The translations under genes and the position numbers were made by a program. From Lingula anatina (lineage: Eukaryota > Brachiopoda > Lingulata > Lingulida > Lingulidae), in contig NW_019775450.1 in assembly GCF_001039355.2 (NCBI RefSeq), positions 69,649 through 133,648 on the forward strand: a DNA stretch of 64,000 bases, written 5' to 3'. Under the pieces are notes generated by a model. It was not told the origin of the DNA, searched no databases, and saw only the letters and a program-made list of their open reading frames with translations. Of this stretch, positions 36,898-49,334 are shown piece after piece (position 1 is the first letter of the stretch; the number at the start of each line of letters is the position of its first letter).

Positions 36898-37034
36898 CCC
36901 AGTGCTAGCTGTTACAAATCTTGCGCCAAATTTCAATGTAAGACCAGCAATCCTGTTATGGTCAATGTCGGTCACTATACGGTCACCAAAACCATATGTG
37001 GAAGTAAAAATTCCATATTTCTTGCAATCGCACC
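36898..37034 (-). CDS. Unassigned possible internal exon
   Basis: On the minus strand a good acceptor (TTTATACAG) opens a 45-codon frame free of stops. It ends exactly at a strong donor (ACTGGG/GTAAGT). The translation includes CDCKKYGIFTSTYGFGD and DIDHNRIAGLTLKFGARF, which looks protein-like, with two cysteines near the start. I do not recognise the family. Neighbouring exons are not established, though minus-strand candidates lie upstream at 37318-37521 and 38246-38372. It may be a real exon of a partly assembled gene or chance. Confidence 0.35.
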
Positions 37035-37317
37035 CTGTATAAATGACGTTATGGATGAAGAGAATGAAGCGCCGTTAGAGATCACAATCTCCCCCCTCAT
37101 CATACTCTATGTAATGTCCATTGCCATGTCGATGTAGTTAAAAGCCTTTCTTCACTATAAGAAAATTAAGAATACAAACCAAGCAGACAATTATAGATAC
37201 GTGAAAAATAAAGCAAATCAAATACAGAGATAGACAGATAGACAGATAAAATTGATAAAACAACGACAAGAACTGCAAATCCCAATACTTGTTAATAATG
37301 TCACCCACGTCATTAGT

Positions 37318-37521
37318 TCAGTTGTGGTATTTCATGGGCAGCTCACTGTAACTGTCACCAAACGTAGTCCCTTCTTCTTCTAAATTATACCTTTGCTCTG
37401 CTGGGGAGCTACTCCTTAAAACCCCCAAACCAATATCGTTTTTACAGAATGCAGTAGATCCTATTAACGCATTATCTAATATTGTCACCATAACGTCTTC
37501 CGTCCCCATTCTAATCTCCAA
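37318..37521 (-). CDS. Unassigned open frame, possible C-terminal exon
   Basis: A 67-codon minus-strand frame with balanced composition, ending in SYSELPMKYHN and a stop. The tail is acidic (NLEEEGTTFGDSYSEL) and carries a YxxL-like motif, as cytoplasmic tails of receptors sometimes do. There is no family match by eye and no firm acceptor. Chance is a live alternative. Confidence 0.2.
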   Translation of the reverse strand: MEIRMGTEDVMVTILDNALIGSTAFCKNDIGLGVLRSSSPAEQRYNLEEEGTTFGDSYSELPMKYHN

Positions 37522-38245
37522 GCAAAATAGTCACTCTCATTTACTGCTTCTGCCTCGGCATTCGAATTTCTTTTAAAATGAGCATGGCGGGCAATGTTAA
37601 CAAAGTAGATGTCATCTTCGGAACATACGCCCCCTTCGGTCAAATACGTTAAGTACAGGAGTCAGAGGAAAAAGGGGGCGTTTAATTTGACCCTCCGGGA
37701 CAAGAAATTTTTTTAACCCTCAATATTATCGAGAGCATTCACACCTGAGTCTCGGTGGCGTGATGATTCAGTCGTTGATGTTGAAAAAATGTGTTATATA
37801 AGCTTATAAATAACTTCAGTCTGGCTGTTGTGTGCCTAATTTTTAACATGTTTTTTTATGCCAAGAACATGGATGTACTTGAGAAGTAAAGTGTGCACTC
37901 ATCAAATTCACGTTTAACCATTAAACCGTTGCCATGCATCCTCTCATGATTTTATCTATTTTAATTTTCAGTCCGTGAATAAAATGGCTCAAATTTATAC
38001 CGTAAAAATATGTATTTTTTCTAAACTTAAAAGCATTTTGCCGTACAGGCACTATCTTGACAAGTGCCAAATATTCCCGAAGCTGACACATTCTGCGCAA
38101 ATTTCATTCAGCACAGTGTTTTCCCCCCGGGCACAGTGGCTCCATCGTGCGGAACGTACCAGTCCTAGGCCAGGTATTCCCCCCCAGTAGTGGTCCTAGC
38201 GTCTTCTACCTGGTTCACCTTGGTTCACCCTGGCTCCCACAGGTC

Positions 38246-38372
38246 TCAGTTTTGATCGTGTCCAACAAAACGTTTCAAAGAAGTATTTTCTATCATTTCT
38301 TGTATTGATGGCTTCACGTAATGATCAACAACTTTGCATTCAAAACAGGGTAGCGCAGGTGGTCTGTCTTCT
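38246..38372 (-). CDS. Unassigned possible terminal exon
   Basis: A pyrimidine-rich acceptor (TTTTTAATCCCGTCAG) precedes a 41-codon frame with PALPCFECKVVDHYVKP and FVGHDQN, then a stop. The translation is protein-like but unrecognised. It could belong with 36898-37034 to one undefined gene, or be fortuitous. Confidence 0.2.
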
Positions 38373-38663
38373 CTGACGGGATTAAAAAGGGTCAAAAAGT
38401 GGGCGGGGAGGGGGCGGCTGACATCACACATATATACACAAAAGCTAATAAAATGATTTTCGAATAATTATCAGTGAACTCAGTTGATTTTGTGGTAACA
38501 TTTCCCAACAAATATAAAGAATTCGCTTTCTGTTCATTATCTCCCTTATACTGAACAGCGTGGCGAGACAGAAACATTCCTTGGTCATACCGCTGAACAC
38601 TGATTTTTTTCTGTTCACTGATTTGTTTTTTTTTAGAATATACATTAAGGTTTGGAGAAGGGT

Positions 38664-38664
38664 N
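38664..38664. other. Single undetermined base 5' of the copper monooxygenase exons
   Basis: An isolated 'n' 110 bases before the first visible MOXD1-like exon, beyond which no N-terminal (DOMON) exon is found. It probably marks a contig join. Confidence 0.7.
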
Positions 38665-38773
38665 CTAATCCTTTCAATAAGTATATACCGGGACTGACTA
38701 CATACTTGGTTCTAGTTATAACTGTCTAAGAACATGCACTGACATATAATCTCACTGCATCTTATACTACCAG

Positions 38774-41700
38774 GTTCAAGTACCTTCAACTTCTGACACA
38801 ACATACTGGTGTTCAGGCTTCACGCTGCCCAGTTTCAGTGGCGTTCATCACATGATTAAGGTACGATTTAATTCTCCATTGAACACTTAAGTATATATTA
38901 AACAGACACTATTGTTTTTGTTCAAAGGCAAAGAGGAATAACATGTCGAAATATGACAAACACCAAAACGCATGGGTAATTAGAATCATTCCATCATCAG
39001 TTTGTACCCTTTGCACGACGCGTTTTCTTTTTTCTCTCCATGGCACTTTATTTCATTAAATAGTATGAAATATTTAAAAGAAAACTTAACCTTTTCATTT
39101 TGTTTGATTGGGAACTTTAGTAGAATTGACCTTTGACAGTCCGATTATTCGAAAATAACCAAATCAACAATGGATATATCGGTACGTACATATATGCCTA
39201 TATCTTCTAGGCAGAGCCGATAGTTCAAGTTGGGAACGAAGCTATCGTGCATCACTTTATAGTGTATGCCTGCAACCACCAGTTCAACTTCACTGACCAC
39301 GCCAATTATAGCGAGTCATGCGGTGCGAGGAGAAATATGCCTCCAGATCTTGAATTATGCCAACAAATGCTGATGGCGTGGGCAATTGGAGGTGAGGTGA
39401 GTATCAACAGAGTGTATATTTTGATTATTTAACTTGAAGTTGTTTTACATTTTTTGCAATCACTTATAAATTGTTTGTATAGTTATCGATTGCGTCAACT
39501 GTATAAATTAATAATTGATCAATCTGTGTTTACAGGCTCAGGTGTATCCAGAAAATGTTGGCTATCCTTTTGGAGGTGAAGGTGATCCCACTTTTATTTT
39601 GTTGGAAACACACTTTGACAATCCAGCTCTGAGAAATGGTAAGTGGTTGCCATACGTCTACAGACCAAAGCAGATTTTCCTTTCGTTCTCAGAGATATTA
39701 TGTACTATTTTATTTATTTATTTTGTTGGAAACCCACTATGACAACCCAGTTCTGGGAAATGGTAAGTGGTTGCCATACGTCTACAGCCCAAAGCGAATT
39801 TTCCATTCGTTCTCAGAGTAAATTTTGCTTCAATAAAAACGACTACAGAATTTTTTGTATGTGTTGTGCAATATTTGAAATTTGAACAGATGTAGATGGT
39901 TGGAGCAGTATTTTCGCTTTCAATTACAAACAAATCATTTTTTCCCACAGAAAATAGAGTTATATGCACCGTCTACGTGATAAACAATTTCCTTAAAATA
40001 ACCCCAATGAGACGCTATTTTTTCAACGGTGCAACCAATACAGAATTTCTGAACACATCATTTAAACCTGTGAGAGTGATGAACATGGTATTATGGTCAC
40101 AGGGTCAATTAGTCATTGTCTCACATGTCGTTATTTATCTGTAAAAACTCCACAGCTATAGAGTCCGACATGCATCATTCAAAAGTAAAAAAAATTACAA
40201 CCTAACAATAAAATACGTAAAATTATTATGGAAGTTCCACGGTATCTTTAGTTGTGTGCATTCTTCTAATTTATAATTGCTTGGTTTTTCTGTTTTGTGA
40301 GTCCTTTTCATGATTTTGGATTCCAATAATTTCAGATTACGTGGACTCATCGGGTGTGCGTTTTACCTTTATACCACGTCGTCGACAGTTTGATGCAGGG
40401 ATAATGGACGTTGGCGTTATGGTCTCTAGAAACCACGTCATTCCACCATACTATGACGAATTCTACAGCTGGGGACAGTGCTCCGACTGTTTGGAAAGTG
40501 TAAGAGCATACGAATCAAAATATCGTGTTCCAAATTAGTTGAGACACTTCTATTATCCGAGCAATAGAACTACAAGTACAATCGAATGCAAGGAAAACTG
40601 AAATGGCGAAGCATGTTATATACATATAGTTACAAATTATTTGTACGCAATTTAGATTAGATTTCGGAATCATCTACATTTTGTAATGTATAAAATCACG
40701 CTGCCTGTTGTTTATCATGAGATTAGACAGACTAGCTTGGTGTGGCTGCCATTATAACAAACGGTCTCATAGTGAGCCATTTTCAGAACGAGTCTGAAAG
40801 TCCTTTTTTTGTTTTGGAGACATGCCCACACTTTGACCTTATATCGTCTAAGGTATTGAAACCTCTCACGCCTCTTTATGTATATACAGGGTTTAGTAAA
40901 CGTGCCAGAGGGAATCAATGCATTTGGTGCAGTGCTGCACACTCATTTGGCGGGAACTTCAATTTACCTTAGGCACTTCCGGGACGGAGTAGAACTTCCG
41001 TATATGGCATACGACGAAAATTACGACTTCAACTATCAGGAGTACAGGTATTTCAAAGAACCGAAGAAAATAATGCCGGTAAGAAAACCCTTTTTGTTGA
41101 AATGTCTATTTAATGAAATTGAAATAGTGAAGCCCGAGCATTGATAAACTCCCAAAACGCTTTTTGTTAATGCATTTTTTTAAAATACAGTGTAGGATCC
41201 CTAGGGAAGTAACTGATGATTTAAAATAAACCTATATCCAGAATTTTAGTGCCAAATAGAATTTTTCTGAATAAGCTTAATTCAAATATTTATATAACGA
41301 TATACTAGTAGGTTTGAGTTCTACTTGGACTTAGCGGTATTCGCATTAAATCTAATTTAAATTTCAAAACGATTTTTATTCCAGAATGATGATTTGGTCA
41401 CCCATTGCAAATACAAAAGCAGTGATCGAACAAGTGTCACGTGGGTAAGATATACATGTACATATACATCAAGTAACGTCTACCAGTTATATTTGTGCTA
41501 CATGTGTGGAAATACAATAGAGATTGCTGAGCTGAATCTCATATTGATCCTGAACACAAGGGAGTAGTAACTTCAAAATTCCGTTTTAGTTTACAGAATT
41601 GTGAGAGGTACTGCTTATTTTGAAAATGTTAATATTTTAATAGATCATACAAAAATTTAGATTCTATTCATTGCAGGGAGGACTCGGTACTAAAGAAGAA

Positions 41701-41960
41701 ATGTGCCTGGCGTTTATTATGTATTACCCACGAGTAAACCTGACAAACTGCATCAGCGCACCGCTGCAGTCGGAGCTGATAAAAATAGTTCCAGGAGTGA
41801 CGTCAGCGTAAGTGATATCAGAATATTTTTTTTATCCACTTGAAATTCTAAACAAAAAGTTGAAAATTGAAACACACTGGACAAACCGACTGAAGTCTAT
41901 CAACTATATAGCATTGTTCTGGATAGTACTTTCGGCACTAACAGGACAATGCCCCCCTCC

Positions 41961-42006
<46 letters not shown>

Positions 42007-43193
42007 GGAACAGGGGATGTGGCAAGCATGCTTAGCACATTTAAATGTCCCATGGGTGAAAACGCCTCATATGCTCTTCTACTTTTTTTGTTCTTTTCTG
42101 TCTGTCAAATTGAAATAATTATTTTTAAATTTAATTAACCTTTTTTTCTTTAATTGAAATAATTATTTTTAAATTTAATTAACCTTTTTTCTTTAGTGTA
42201 GATAATTAACTGTGGCAGCTCGATGTCCCCTTAGCTGTGGGGTCTTAAGCACGTGCATATACTCTGCTTATAGCACTATTATACATGATAAATCCGGCTC
42301 TCTTTCAGGAAATTGTGAACTTATTGTCACTATTTTACACCAAAGTATTTTCAACTTTAAATTTTTCAATAACAACGACACCGTTTGTGTAAAAAAGCTA
42401 TTAATAGGATGTTTTATAACGTCGATTAATCCCATGAGGGTTGTTATCTTCAATAGATTTGTACGTTTTCTTGGCTATTTTTACATAATTGTAATTTGCC
42501 ACTGTGCTGCTGTGGTGCATGTAACAAAATAATAAACCAGTGTGATTTAAATAATATAATTCTTATTCTCTTTCATTGTAAAATTCTAGGTCCAATGACT
42601 ACGGCTTCAATGCGATTATCCAAGCACCATCGCAATACGCAGGACGCAGATTTCCAGATGTCATGGAAAACTTGGTCAACTGGCAAGACGTGCAGACTCG
42701 TGATAGATTCCAAGATCTTGAGCTGAATTCTACTCGGGCGCAATATTGTGCTGGAATAAACGGATATGGACACGTAAGCGTTTTCAATTTTTCAAAATTC
42801 ATTTTAAGTTTCTACGGGTCTATAACATACATTTATTAAGTTTACTAATTGGCTATTTTTCACGAGTGATTTTAACTGTAGTACGACTAAACCAGAATAT
42901 AATATATTTTAAAAATATACATGCACGCATTTTACATACGTACTCACAGACATGCAAAAAAAAAAAAAAAAAATTGACTTCATATGCATCTTTAATTTTA
43001 GGGAGGTCTAATCCAACGTCTCCAGATCACAACACCGTACGTGTTACCCCAGGTATCCTGCCCCGCCACCACGACCCCTGCTGTAACCACGCCAGGAGTC
43101 ACCATTGGATCCATATCGTCTGCTGATAGAACGATGTCCGTTACCATGGCAACAGTTCTGTGCAGCTTGTTTTCACTCCTGCTGAAGATGTGA
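38774..43193 (+). CDS. MOXD1: MOXD1/DBH-like copper type II monooxygenase (N-terminus missing)
   Basis: Exons are 38774-38860, 39211-39396, 39536-39638, 40336-40499, 40890-41078, 41385-41444, 41677-41807, 42590-42773 and 43002-43193, in phase and ending in TGA (about 432 aa). They encode the whole two-part catalytic core. The N-domain copper ligands are the HH of AIVHHFIVYAC and the His of LLETHFDNP. The C-domain ligands are the HxH of LHTHLAG and the Met of KEEMCLAF. The family motifs MAWAIGGE, DAGIMDVG, LRHFRDG and FNYQEY are present. Enzymes of this family hydroxylate small substrates using copper, O2 and a reductant in the secretory pathway or at the cell surface. The tail (a Thr/Pro-rich linker, then MATVLCSLFSLLLKM) looks like a GPI-anchor signal. 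The N-terminal DOMON domain and signal peptide normally present are not found. A single 'n' at 38664 lies just upstream, so this is probably an assembly truncation. The natural substrate is unknown. Confidence 0.9.
39714..39819 (+). repeat. Partial tandem duplicate of a MOXD1-like exon end with its donor
   Basis: The last half of exon 39536-39638 plus about 60 bases of intron (about 39593-39699) is repeated here at roughly 90% identity, from TTTATTTTGTTGGAAAC through GGTAAGTGGTTGCCATACG. The copy keeps the TH(Y)DNP coding stretch and the GTAAGT donor but has no acceptor, so it is a pseudo-exon. Confidence 0.85.
41961..42004. repeat. AC microsatellite in MOXD1-like intron
   Basis: About 22 AC units. 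Confidence 0.97.
42110..42196. repeat. 44-bp direct repeat, two copies
   Basis: TTGAAATAATTATTTTTAAA followed by TTTAATTAACC and a T-run is present twice back to back with a 44-bp period, in an intron of the MOXD1-like gene. Confidence 0.9.
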
Positions 43194-45426
43194 TGGGATG
43201 GGATGCAGAAGACATTCAAACAACGAGAAAATGATTCTTTCAAGATCAGAATTTTCTTGCAGTTGTAGACATAACTGTTTTTGAGCAAGCATGTGAATTT
43301 ATGGGTCGACCTATTTCGGCTTTTTTTCCTTAAATTATATATTTTGGTCAAATATAAAACATACTGAAAACCTTTAATCACCACGCCCGGATGTATATAC
43401 ACTGTTGGAACTGCTACAGTACGTTCAGCTTTATTTTCCATATGTGAATTTGGTTGACATTGTTCTGCATAAAGAAAATGAATCATTAATCCAAACGTGA
43501 CAACATCAAATCCAACGGAGGAAGGGTTCTTTGTTCCCACTTTTGTAATATCCTTAAGCATTTAAAGGATAGGAGATACCAAACTGGCATTTTATATTCT
43601 ATGCATTATGAATACCTGTAGTGCATTATAGGAACAATACATGTAATCGGATTTTTATTAAGTAGGACATGTCTTCTTCATATATATTTTCATTATATTC
43701 TTTATGTTAAATTTGTATACTGTGTCACATAAACTTAGTACACAGGTACACCCGAAATCACCGGCGCTTGAACACAAAACAAATTATTGACACAGGCGCA
43801 CATACTGAATATTACAAGTATATTAATTCACACTAAAAGAAGGGATGGACGGCATAAACTGTATCCTCAGTACGCGCACCTAAAGGTACATGGGGAGGCG
43901 ATATAGATTCTGCGATAGCCGTGTCATTTGCACAAAAACGACGAAGTGCAAAAGTAGCAGCACTTGTTTGTTTTGACAGTGCTTTTCCAATTTTTCCAGT
44001 AGAATTTCTTTGTCTGGATAATGTTTCTAAAAACTTATAGAATGTAGGACAATGTCTAAATACCCTATTCATGCACCACGGTATCTTATTCTAGTACATA
44101 TCTAGTATTCGGAAACATCATATAGAAAGGAGTACTTTATTTATTTATTTATTTTAGGGGGATATTAGCCTGTATTTTATTCACGACTGAGAAAGGTAAA
44201 TTACCCATGCACATATATTTATGTATAAGCTTTAACAAAAAACGTACACATTCATAGACCGACTAGCACACAAATACAAGCCTAGACTCACATTCCGACA
44301 AACGCCATCACAAACAAACAGTACTGTTATGAATTAGAGTTGGTATAATTTGGATTGTGTTGGAGGTGACACAGTACATTGTGGTGTCCCTCTGGTGGGA
44401 GTTTTGAACCATGTGATGTCAGGCATCCATGTTGGTGGAGACGTGTGTGTTGCAGAAAATAAAGAAACAGTTATGCTTTTTTATATGTGTTTTATTACAC
44501 AAACAAATGCTAAAACCCTCTGTGCGTGACAAATACCAATATGAATATAATACGTTTATAGGCCTATATAGGTGCATAACAATAATTTACCTCATGTAGC
44601 TATTAATTGATCATTTTTGCAGCGACTTGTACCTCTATTATCTCCATTAGTATTTCAACTAGCTTTTGAATATTTATCAGTTCAGTGATATAATTGCAAA
44701 CCACTGTATGATTTCACGTAATCCCTGCTCCAGCTTTGGTGCACGTACTTGTGCATATAGTACCAACCATACCTTATGTGAGCTAGAGTACTAAATTCTT
44801 AAGTTGTGGGTTAAACATGCTGATCATTGGTCAAATTTTTAAGTCATTATGAGCTAGCGTATTCTCTATTAGTATTTCCAGTTACTGAACACTTGATTGA
44901 TAGAAAAAACATTTATTGTGATTGACTGACATTTGCGTGTATGGACTGAAAATGCCATATCAGTGCTATTTTACACACACACACACCTTCAAGCTGCTTT
45001 GTCTAATGCGGTATCCGCCTTAACTATCGCAAACAAATTGGTATTTTTCAGTGTGCTAAAAGTAACAAAACTTGCAAGCATATTGTTCAGCATGTCTTGT
45101 TCTTGAACTTCCGTTGTAGGCCTAGGACCCTACTTTGCGGCATGTAACAAAATGTGCTGCTCTTGTGAACGGAGGACATATTTGTGACAACAGTTACTGT
45201 AGCAACAGTAACGTCTGGCATGTAGTTATTGCTGTAAACTAATTTGCCTTTACAAGCATATCTTCCTGAAATGTAATTTCCCGCAAACACACATTCCCCT
45301 CCAGTTGTTTGTCTGCGAATGTTGCGTGCTGTCATGTCAAAAACACAGAGTCTGATTAAGTCATTTTACGTTTCTTGATCATGTAGGCCTACGACTAATA
45401 TTTGTTAATATGATGTGATATTTGTT

Positions 45427-45431
<5 letters not shown>
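43194..45431. other. Intergenic stretch between the monooxygenase and aquaporin genes
   Basis: Contains the presumed 3' untranslated region of the monooxygenase gene. Open frames of up to 83 codons on the minus strand (for example 45087-45335) have no splice support or family resemblance. No RNA gene is recognised. Confidence 0.4.

Positions 45432-45463
<32 letters not shown>
45432..45463. repeat. GA microsatellite
   Basis: About 16 GA units followed by GGGAGGGA. Confidence 0.95.
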
Positions 45464-45469
<6 letters not shown>

Positions 45470-46757
45470 AGACATGGTACAACAGTGAACACAATTTAAT
45501 ACCGTACTACTCCAACATTGCAACAGTTGAGATGGTCGCAATCGACAATCAATAACGAACCAAATAGCATTGACTTAAAATTTCACTGAGATAAATGTAT
45601 ATAGATTAAGTTGCAAGCCGTTTTTGAGTTAATATTTTTTATATAATATTCATCTCATAATAGTTGGTGTCTCGGCTGCCATTAATGTGAGGAAGCCCTC
45701 TGCTACAGAGGTTGGCTTATAATTCTTCCACAACAGTCTGATGGTTCATTTTTGGGGAAGAAGGTTGTAAACAGCAAGCTGGTGGTGACGAAATGACTTT
45801 GATCTTCATATCCAGTTTGATCGAAGTGCATTAGTGTAGGTGTGGCTTTTGGCTTTCATTGTTAAGTAAGAGTGGGAGAGAGAGAGAGAGGGAGACAGGC
45901 AGCAATACTCTAGACTTGGAATATTAAGAATGAAGTTACTGTATTTTTCCTTCATTCAAGAGTTTGTATTGAATTGTTTTTTACCTGCAATATTCGATGC
46001 TTATCTAGAGGCAAGGTGAATAGCCTCCTTCCTGGAGAGGTACTCCCCTTTATTTCTGCGTATTCAGTACATTAACAATAGTCTGATGGGGATCCATTCA
46101 ACTACATATATATAGGCCTACTTATTTTATGGTTACTGTGGAGCCGAATCCGTGAGTAGCTGAGAACCATTTTATACACGTCAGTTAATAAAGACACGCA
46201 ATCAATACTTACAGCAGTTTAATTCCTGTCAAACAACAATATACTACAAGACACAATATGATATACAAAACACAACATTAATGAACGTCTGCTTTTTGGT
46301 CCGGATTGAACTTTGTTTTCCTTCAGTTTGAATCATTGAGAGAGAGAAAGAAGTGCTCTTTACACTTCAAGTTGTCCATGTGACCACAGGCACATAATTT
46401 ATCTATTCACGTTCTTCGCTCATATGAGGAAAATGACTTGTCTGAAACATCTGAGAGGGGCAAGATTCCTTTTGGCAGGACCACAGATTGATTTTTTTCA
46501 AGATGTTCACAGTAAGGTGTCTGGTTTATGCACTGTCCAACACGAAATTATGTATGGAATATTGTCATCACTAAGCTGGTTTACAGCATGGAGTACGGGA
46601 AAGATATCCTCTACCTTCATGATGTCTTAAGTCCCGCATCGAAAGTGCATCCATGGCCGTATTCAGAACTGACCACGTAGCTTAATCACGTGATGTTAAA
46701 ATGTGATGACGGGTTTGGGTCTCTCAGAGAACCAGTCAAACAAAAAGCTACAGAGAA
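45464..46757. other. Region downstream of the aquaporin exons
   Basis: Likely includes the aquaporin 3' untranslated sequence near 46.7 kb. Nothing else is recognised. Confidence 0.35.
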
Positions 46758-47395
46758 TCAAAAATGGGTAGATTCAATGTAAGCGTGATTTTGGTACCCT
46801 CTGAACTCAACAGGCTTAAAATCACTGTCATTGTTTTGGAAATCTTCTTCTTTGTTAGTACAACTTGATTCCTCACCCTCCTCTAAAAGGGAGCGGCATC
46901 GACACGCTAAGTATCTCTTCAGCTTTTTCACCGAAGCGTCCTCAGCGAAGATAAACTCGTATAAAAAGCCTGCAATCAGACCGCCAACCAGGGGTCCGAC
47001 CCAATACACCTGGAAACAGTATATAAAGAACGGTTAGAATATATTCCTAATAAATGATGTTGTAAATGTTATTTTATTACAGATAAAAGTTTATGCACTC
47101 GATCGAATATTTTATATTTAAGGCTGCATTTGCCTTTTTGATAATCAATTATATGTATGCTTGACTGAAAAGAGAGTTGTCTATCAACAGAAACCAATTA
47201 GATATGCCAAACCAACAGCTGACCAAAAGTTAGTGTTCTAATATTCACAAAGACAGACAACGCTAAGGGCGGCTAACACAAATGGAAACGCCTCTGACTG
47301 GTCACTCGTTTTACCCAGTGGTTTGTCCACGTGTCTGATATCAAAGCTGGTCCCAAACTACGGGCTGGGTTCATGCTACACCCCGTGTACTCGTG
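46758..47395 (-). CDS. Aquaporin, last two exons (partial)
   Basis: Exon 47315-47395 begins after a CAG acceptor and encodes [19 protein letters not shown], the region around the second aquaporin NPA motif with its conserved arginine. Exon 46758-47009 encodes [19 protein letters not shown], the last membrane helix, followed by a 60-residue hydrophilic cytoplasmic tail ending in TGA. The phases match. The sequence resembles water-selective AQP1/AQP4-type channels more than aquaglyceroporins: Ala-Arg follows NP, and the residue context is of the classical type. The first three quarters of the protein, with the first NPA, is not visible upstream. A single 'n' at 47596 lies 200 bases on the 5' side, so loss in assembly is likely. 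Confidence 0.85.
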
Positions 47396-47595
47396 CTGAA
47401 ATGAAGGGAAAAACATGTTATAGCTGACTTTTATATGTGTAAGCTTTACACTAGAAAGACCAGGCAAAAAAAAACAAAAACAACAACAAAAAAAAAACAT
47501 GTTAAAACGGTATTTTAATAATTAAAATGGCAATCTTTAGTTGTGTTTATTTGCCATCTAAAGTGCTGCTCAACACGATTAAATCTTGACATCCA

Positions 47596-47596
47596 N
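47596..47596. other. Single undetermined base 5' of the aquaporin exons
   Basis: An isolated 'n' immediately upstream (in gene direction) of the visible aquaporin exons. Searching up to 50.6 kb gave no further aquaporin exon, so a misjoin or lost sequence is suspected. Confidence 0.65.
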
Positions 47597-48419
47597 ACTT
47601 CTCCAGTCAGATGTCTTATATGAGATCTGAGTTTTATGAAAAAGAACGCATTTCTACCTAGGTATACCTTTAAAACTGAAATATTCCATATTAAATGTCA
47701 AGTCTGTATTACAAATACACAAATAAATTGCACACAAAGCGGGTGGCCAACACTGTAAACAGCGAAGTATCACCGACGGTGCTGCAGCCTATTGACAAAT
47801 ATCTATAAACAGTTGTTGATTAAAAGTGAATTGCTACTGAATGGTGTGGTGAATGAACATCTTCCTGTGTTCGCACAGATTTTTCTTCGACTGTGATATT
47901 GATTCATAAATGTCTTCTTTAATTATAGTTTTCTACCTCTGAGGGCTAGGTAGAGACAGGAGTCTGTAAGGACGTTAAGGTTCATCATCATTTAGAGATA
48001 TACCGGTACGTTACATTGTGTGATTGTATATACCCCATTATTCTACAACGTGCCATTAGAATCAATCAATTAATCAATTGTCTTTTGCGTTTAAATGATT
48101 GCTTTTAATTTTCCAGCATAACTTATTCTAAGGAGATTTATCTCGGAGTGAAAGCAGTTGGATGCTTAATGGTTAGTGTTTCACCGAGCGTGTAAAACCG
48201 TATATTACACCAATCATGCATGTAGAGACTTGGCATGAAATGTTTTACTTTCAAAAATGTGTTATTTATTTCTAAAAAGTGTATCTCATGTGAATAATGT
48301 GTAGTCAGGAGTGTCAGTAACTATTAGCTCCCTGTCTTAATTGTCTAAAGCACGGCTGCATTACGTAATATGTGGTGATTTCTTTGGGTGGTGCTCTTTC
48401 GGCTGGTCTGAGTCTGACT

Positions 48420-48840
48420 ATGGCAGAGCAAGGTTCATTCAAAAAATTCTAGGTCTACCCAACTACCAAACTACTAGAAACGTCACGGAAGGATCCAACG
48501 TTCACCGTAGTTCGGAACACGCCATGGGTTTCAGGGTGTGTATCCGTACGCGCCCGCATTTGCAAGAGGAACTTAAAGAACAACATCACTTTACAAGAGG
48601 AAAATGTCAGTCTACGCGGAACACTAGCATTTACAGAGTACTTGCAGAACCAAGGCCCTGAACAGCTACCGTGGCCATCAAAACCGCCATTATTAGTCAG
48701 CCAATACTCGCCGAATTTGGTCCTACAACAAATCTGAACCAAATTGGACAAGCTCCAACCGATGCCTGGAATAGTATTCAAGTTCAAACCCGAAGAAAAC
48801 TGTCAGGAGCAAAACCTTACCGCCTTAGAGCCTTAGTAGC
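48420..48840 (+). other. Unassigned region with overlapping open frames
   Basis: Three frames of about 95-110 codons overlap here. The plus-strand frame starting at ATG 48419 is interrupted by one TAG, then stays open for about 90 codons (LQEENVSLRGTLAFTEYLQ, EQLPWPSKPPLL), meets a TGA and stays open again. It is less AT-rich than its surroundings. This could be a decayed gene or transposon piece. No family is recognised and a coding call is not justified. Confidence 0.25.
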
Positions 48841-49334
48841 AGCCAGATAAGGCCAGACGTACCACTGACCGTTGCTGTGACAAAACTTGGATATGCTGAT
48901 ATGTGCATCTTTCGTGAAGCGTAAAACTCTTCTACAGGTGATAATTTCGAAAATATGAAGATAAGATAATGTTTTTAATTGTTGTTATATGACTTAAAAT
49001 CAACCACGTATTTTTGTTTTCTTAATTAGCTAGACGGATTCATATGAAGAGCTGATGTCCCAATTAAAAGTCATTAAAACCAGATTGCACTTCGTATATT
49101 CCTTTTAAAACCAAAGCATATTCCCATGGCATGCACAAGAAAAATCAGCTTTCTACTTATTTTGCTATATTTATTACAGCACAATAGAATAATAATAATA
49201 ACAAAAATAATAATAATAATAGTATTTGAGTTTTCATTAATTCTTTGCTGCTTTTTGCCTTTCACCAGCGTGCGCCCCCTTTACTTTAATCAATCAGCTT
49301 CTTTGGTGAAAGGGTCAATGAGTGAATTAAGAAC

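Noticed and set aside
39700-39819. Alternative exon in the MOXD1-like gene
   Set aside because: The duplicated exon end has a donor but no acceptor and lacks the upstream half of the exon.
42998-43561. 187-codon open frame on the minus strand
   Set aside because: It is antisense to the last MOXD1-like exon, has no family resemblance or splice context, and its length is explained by the constrained coding strand opposite.
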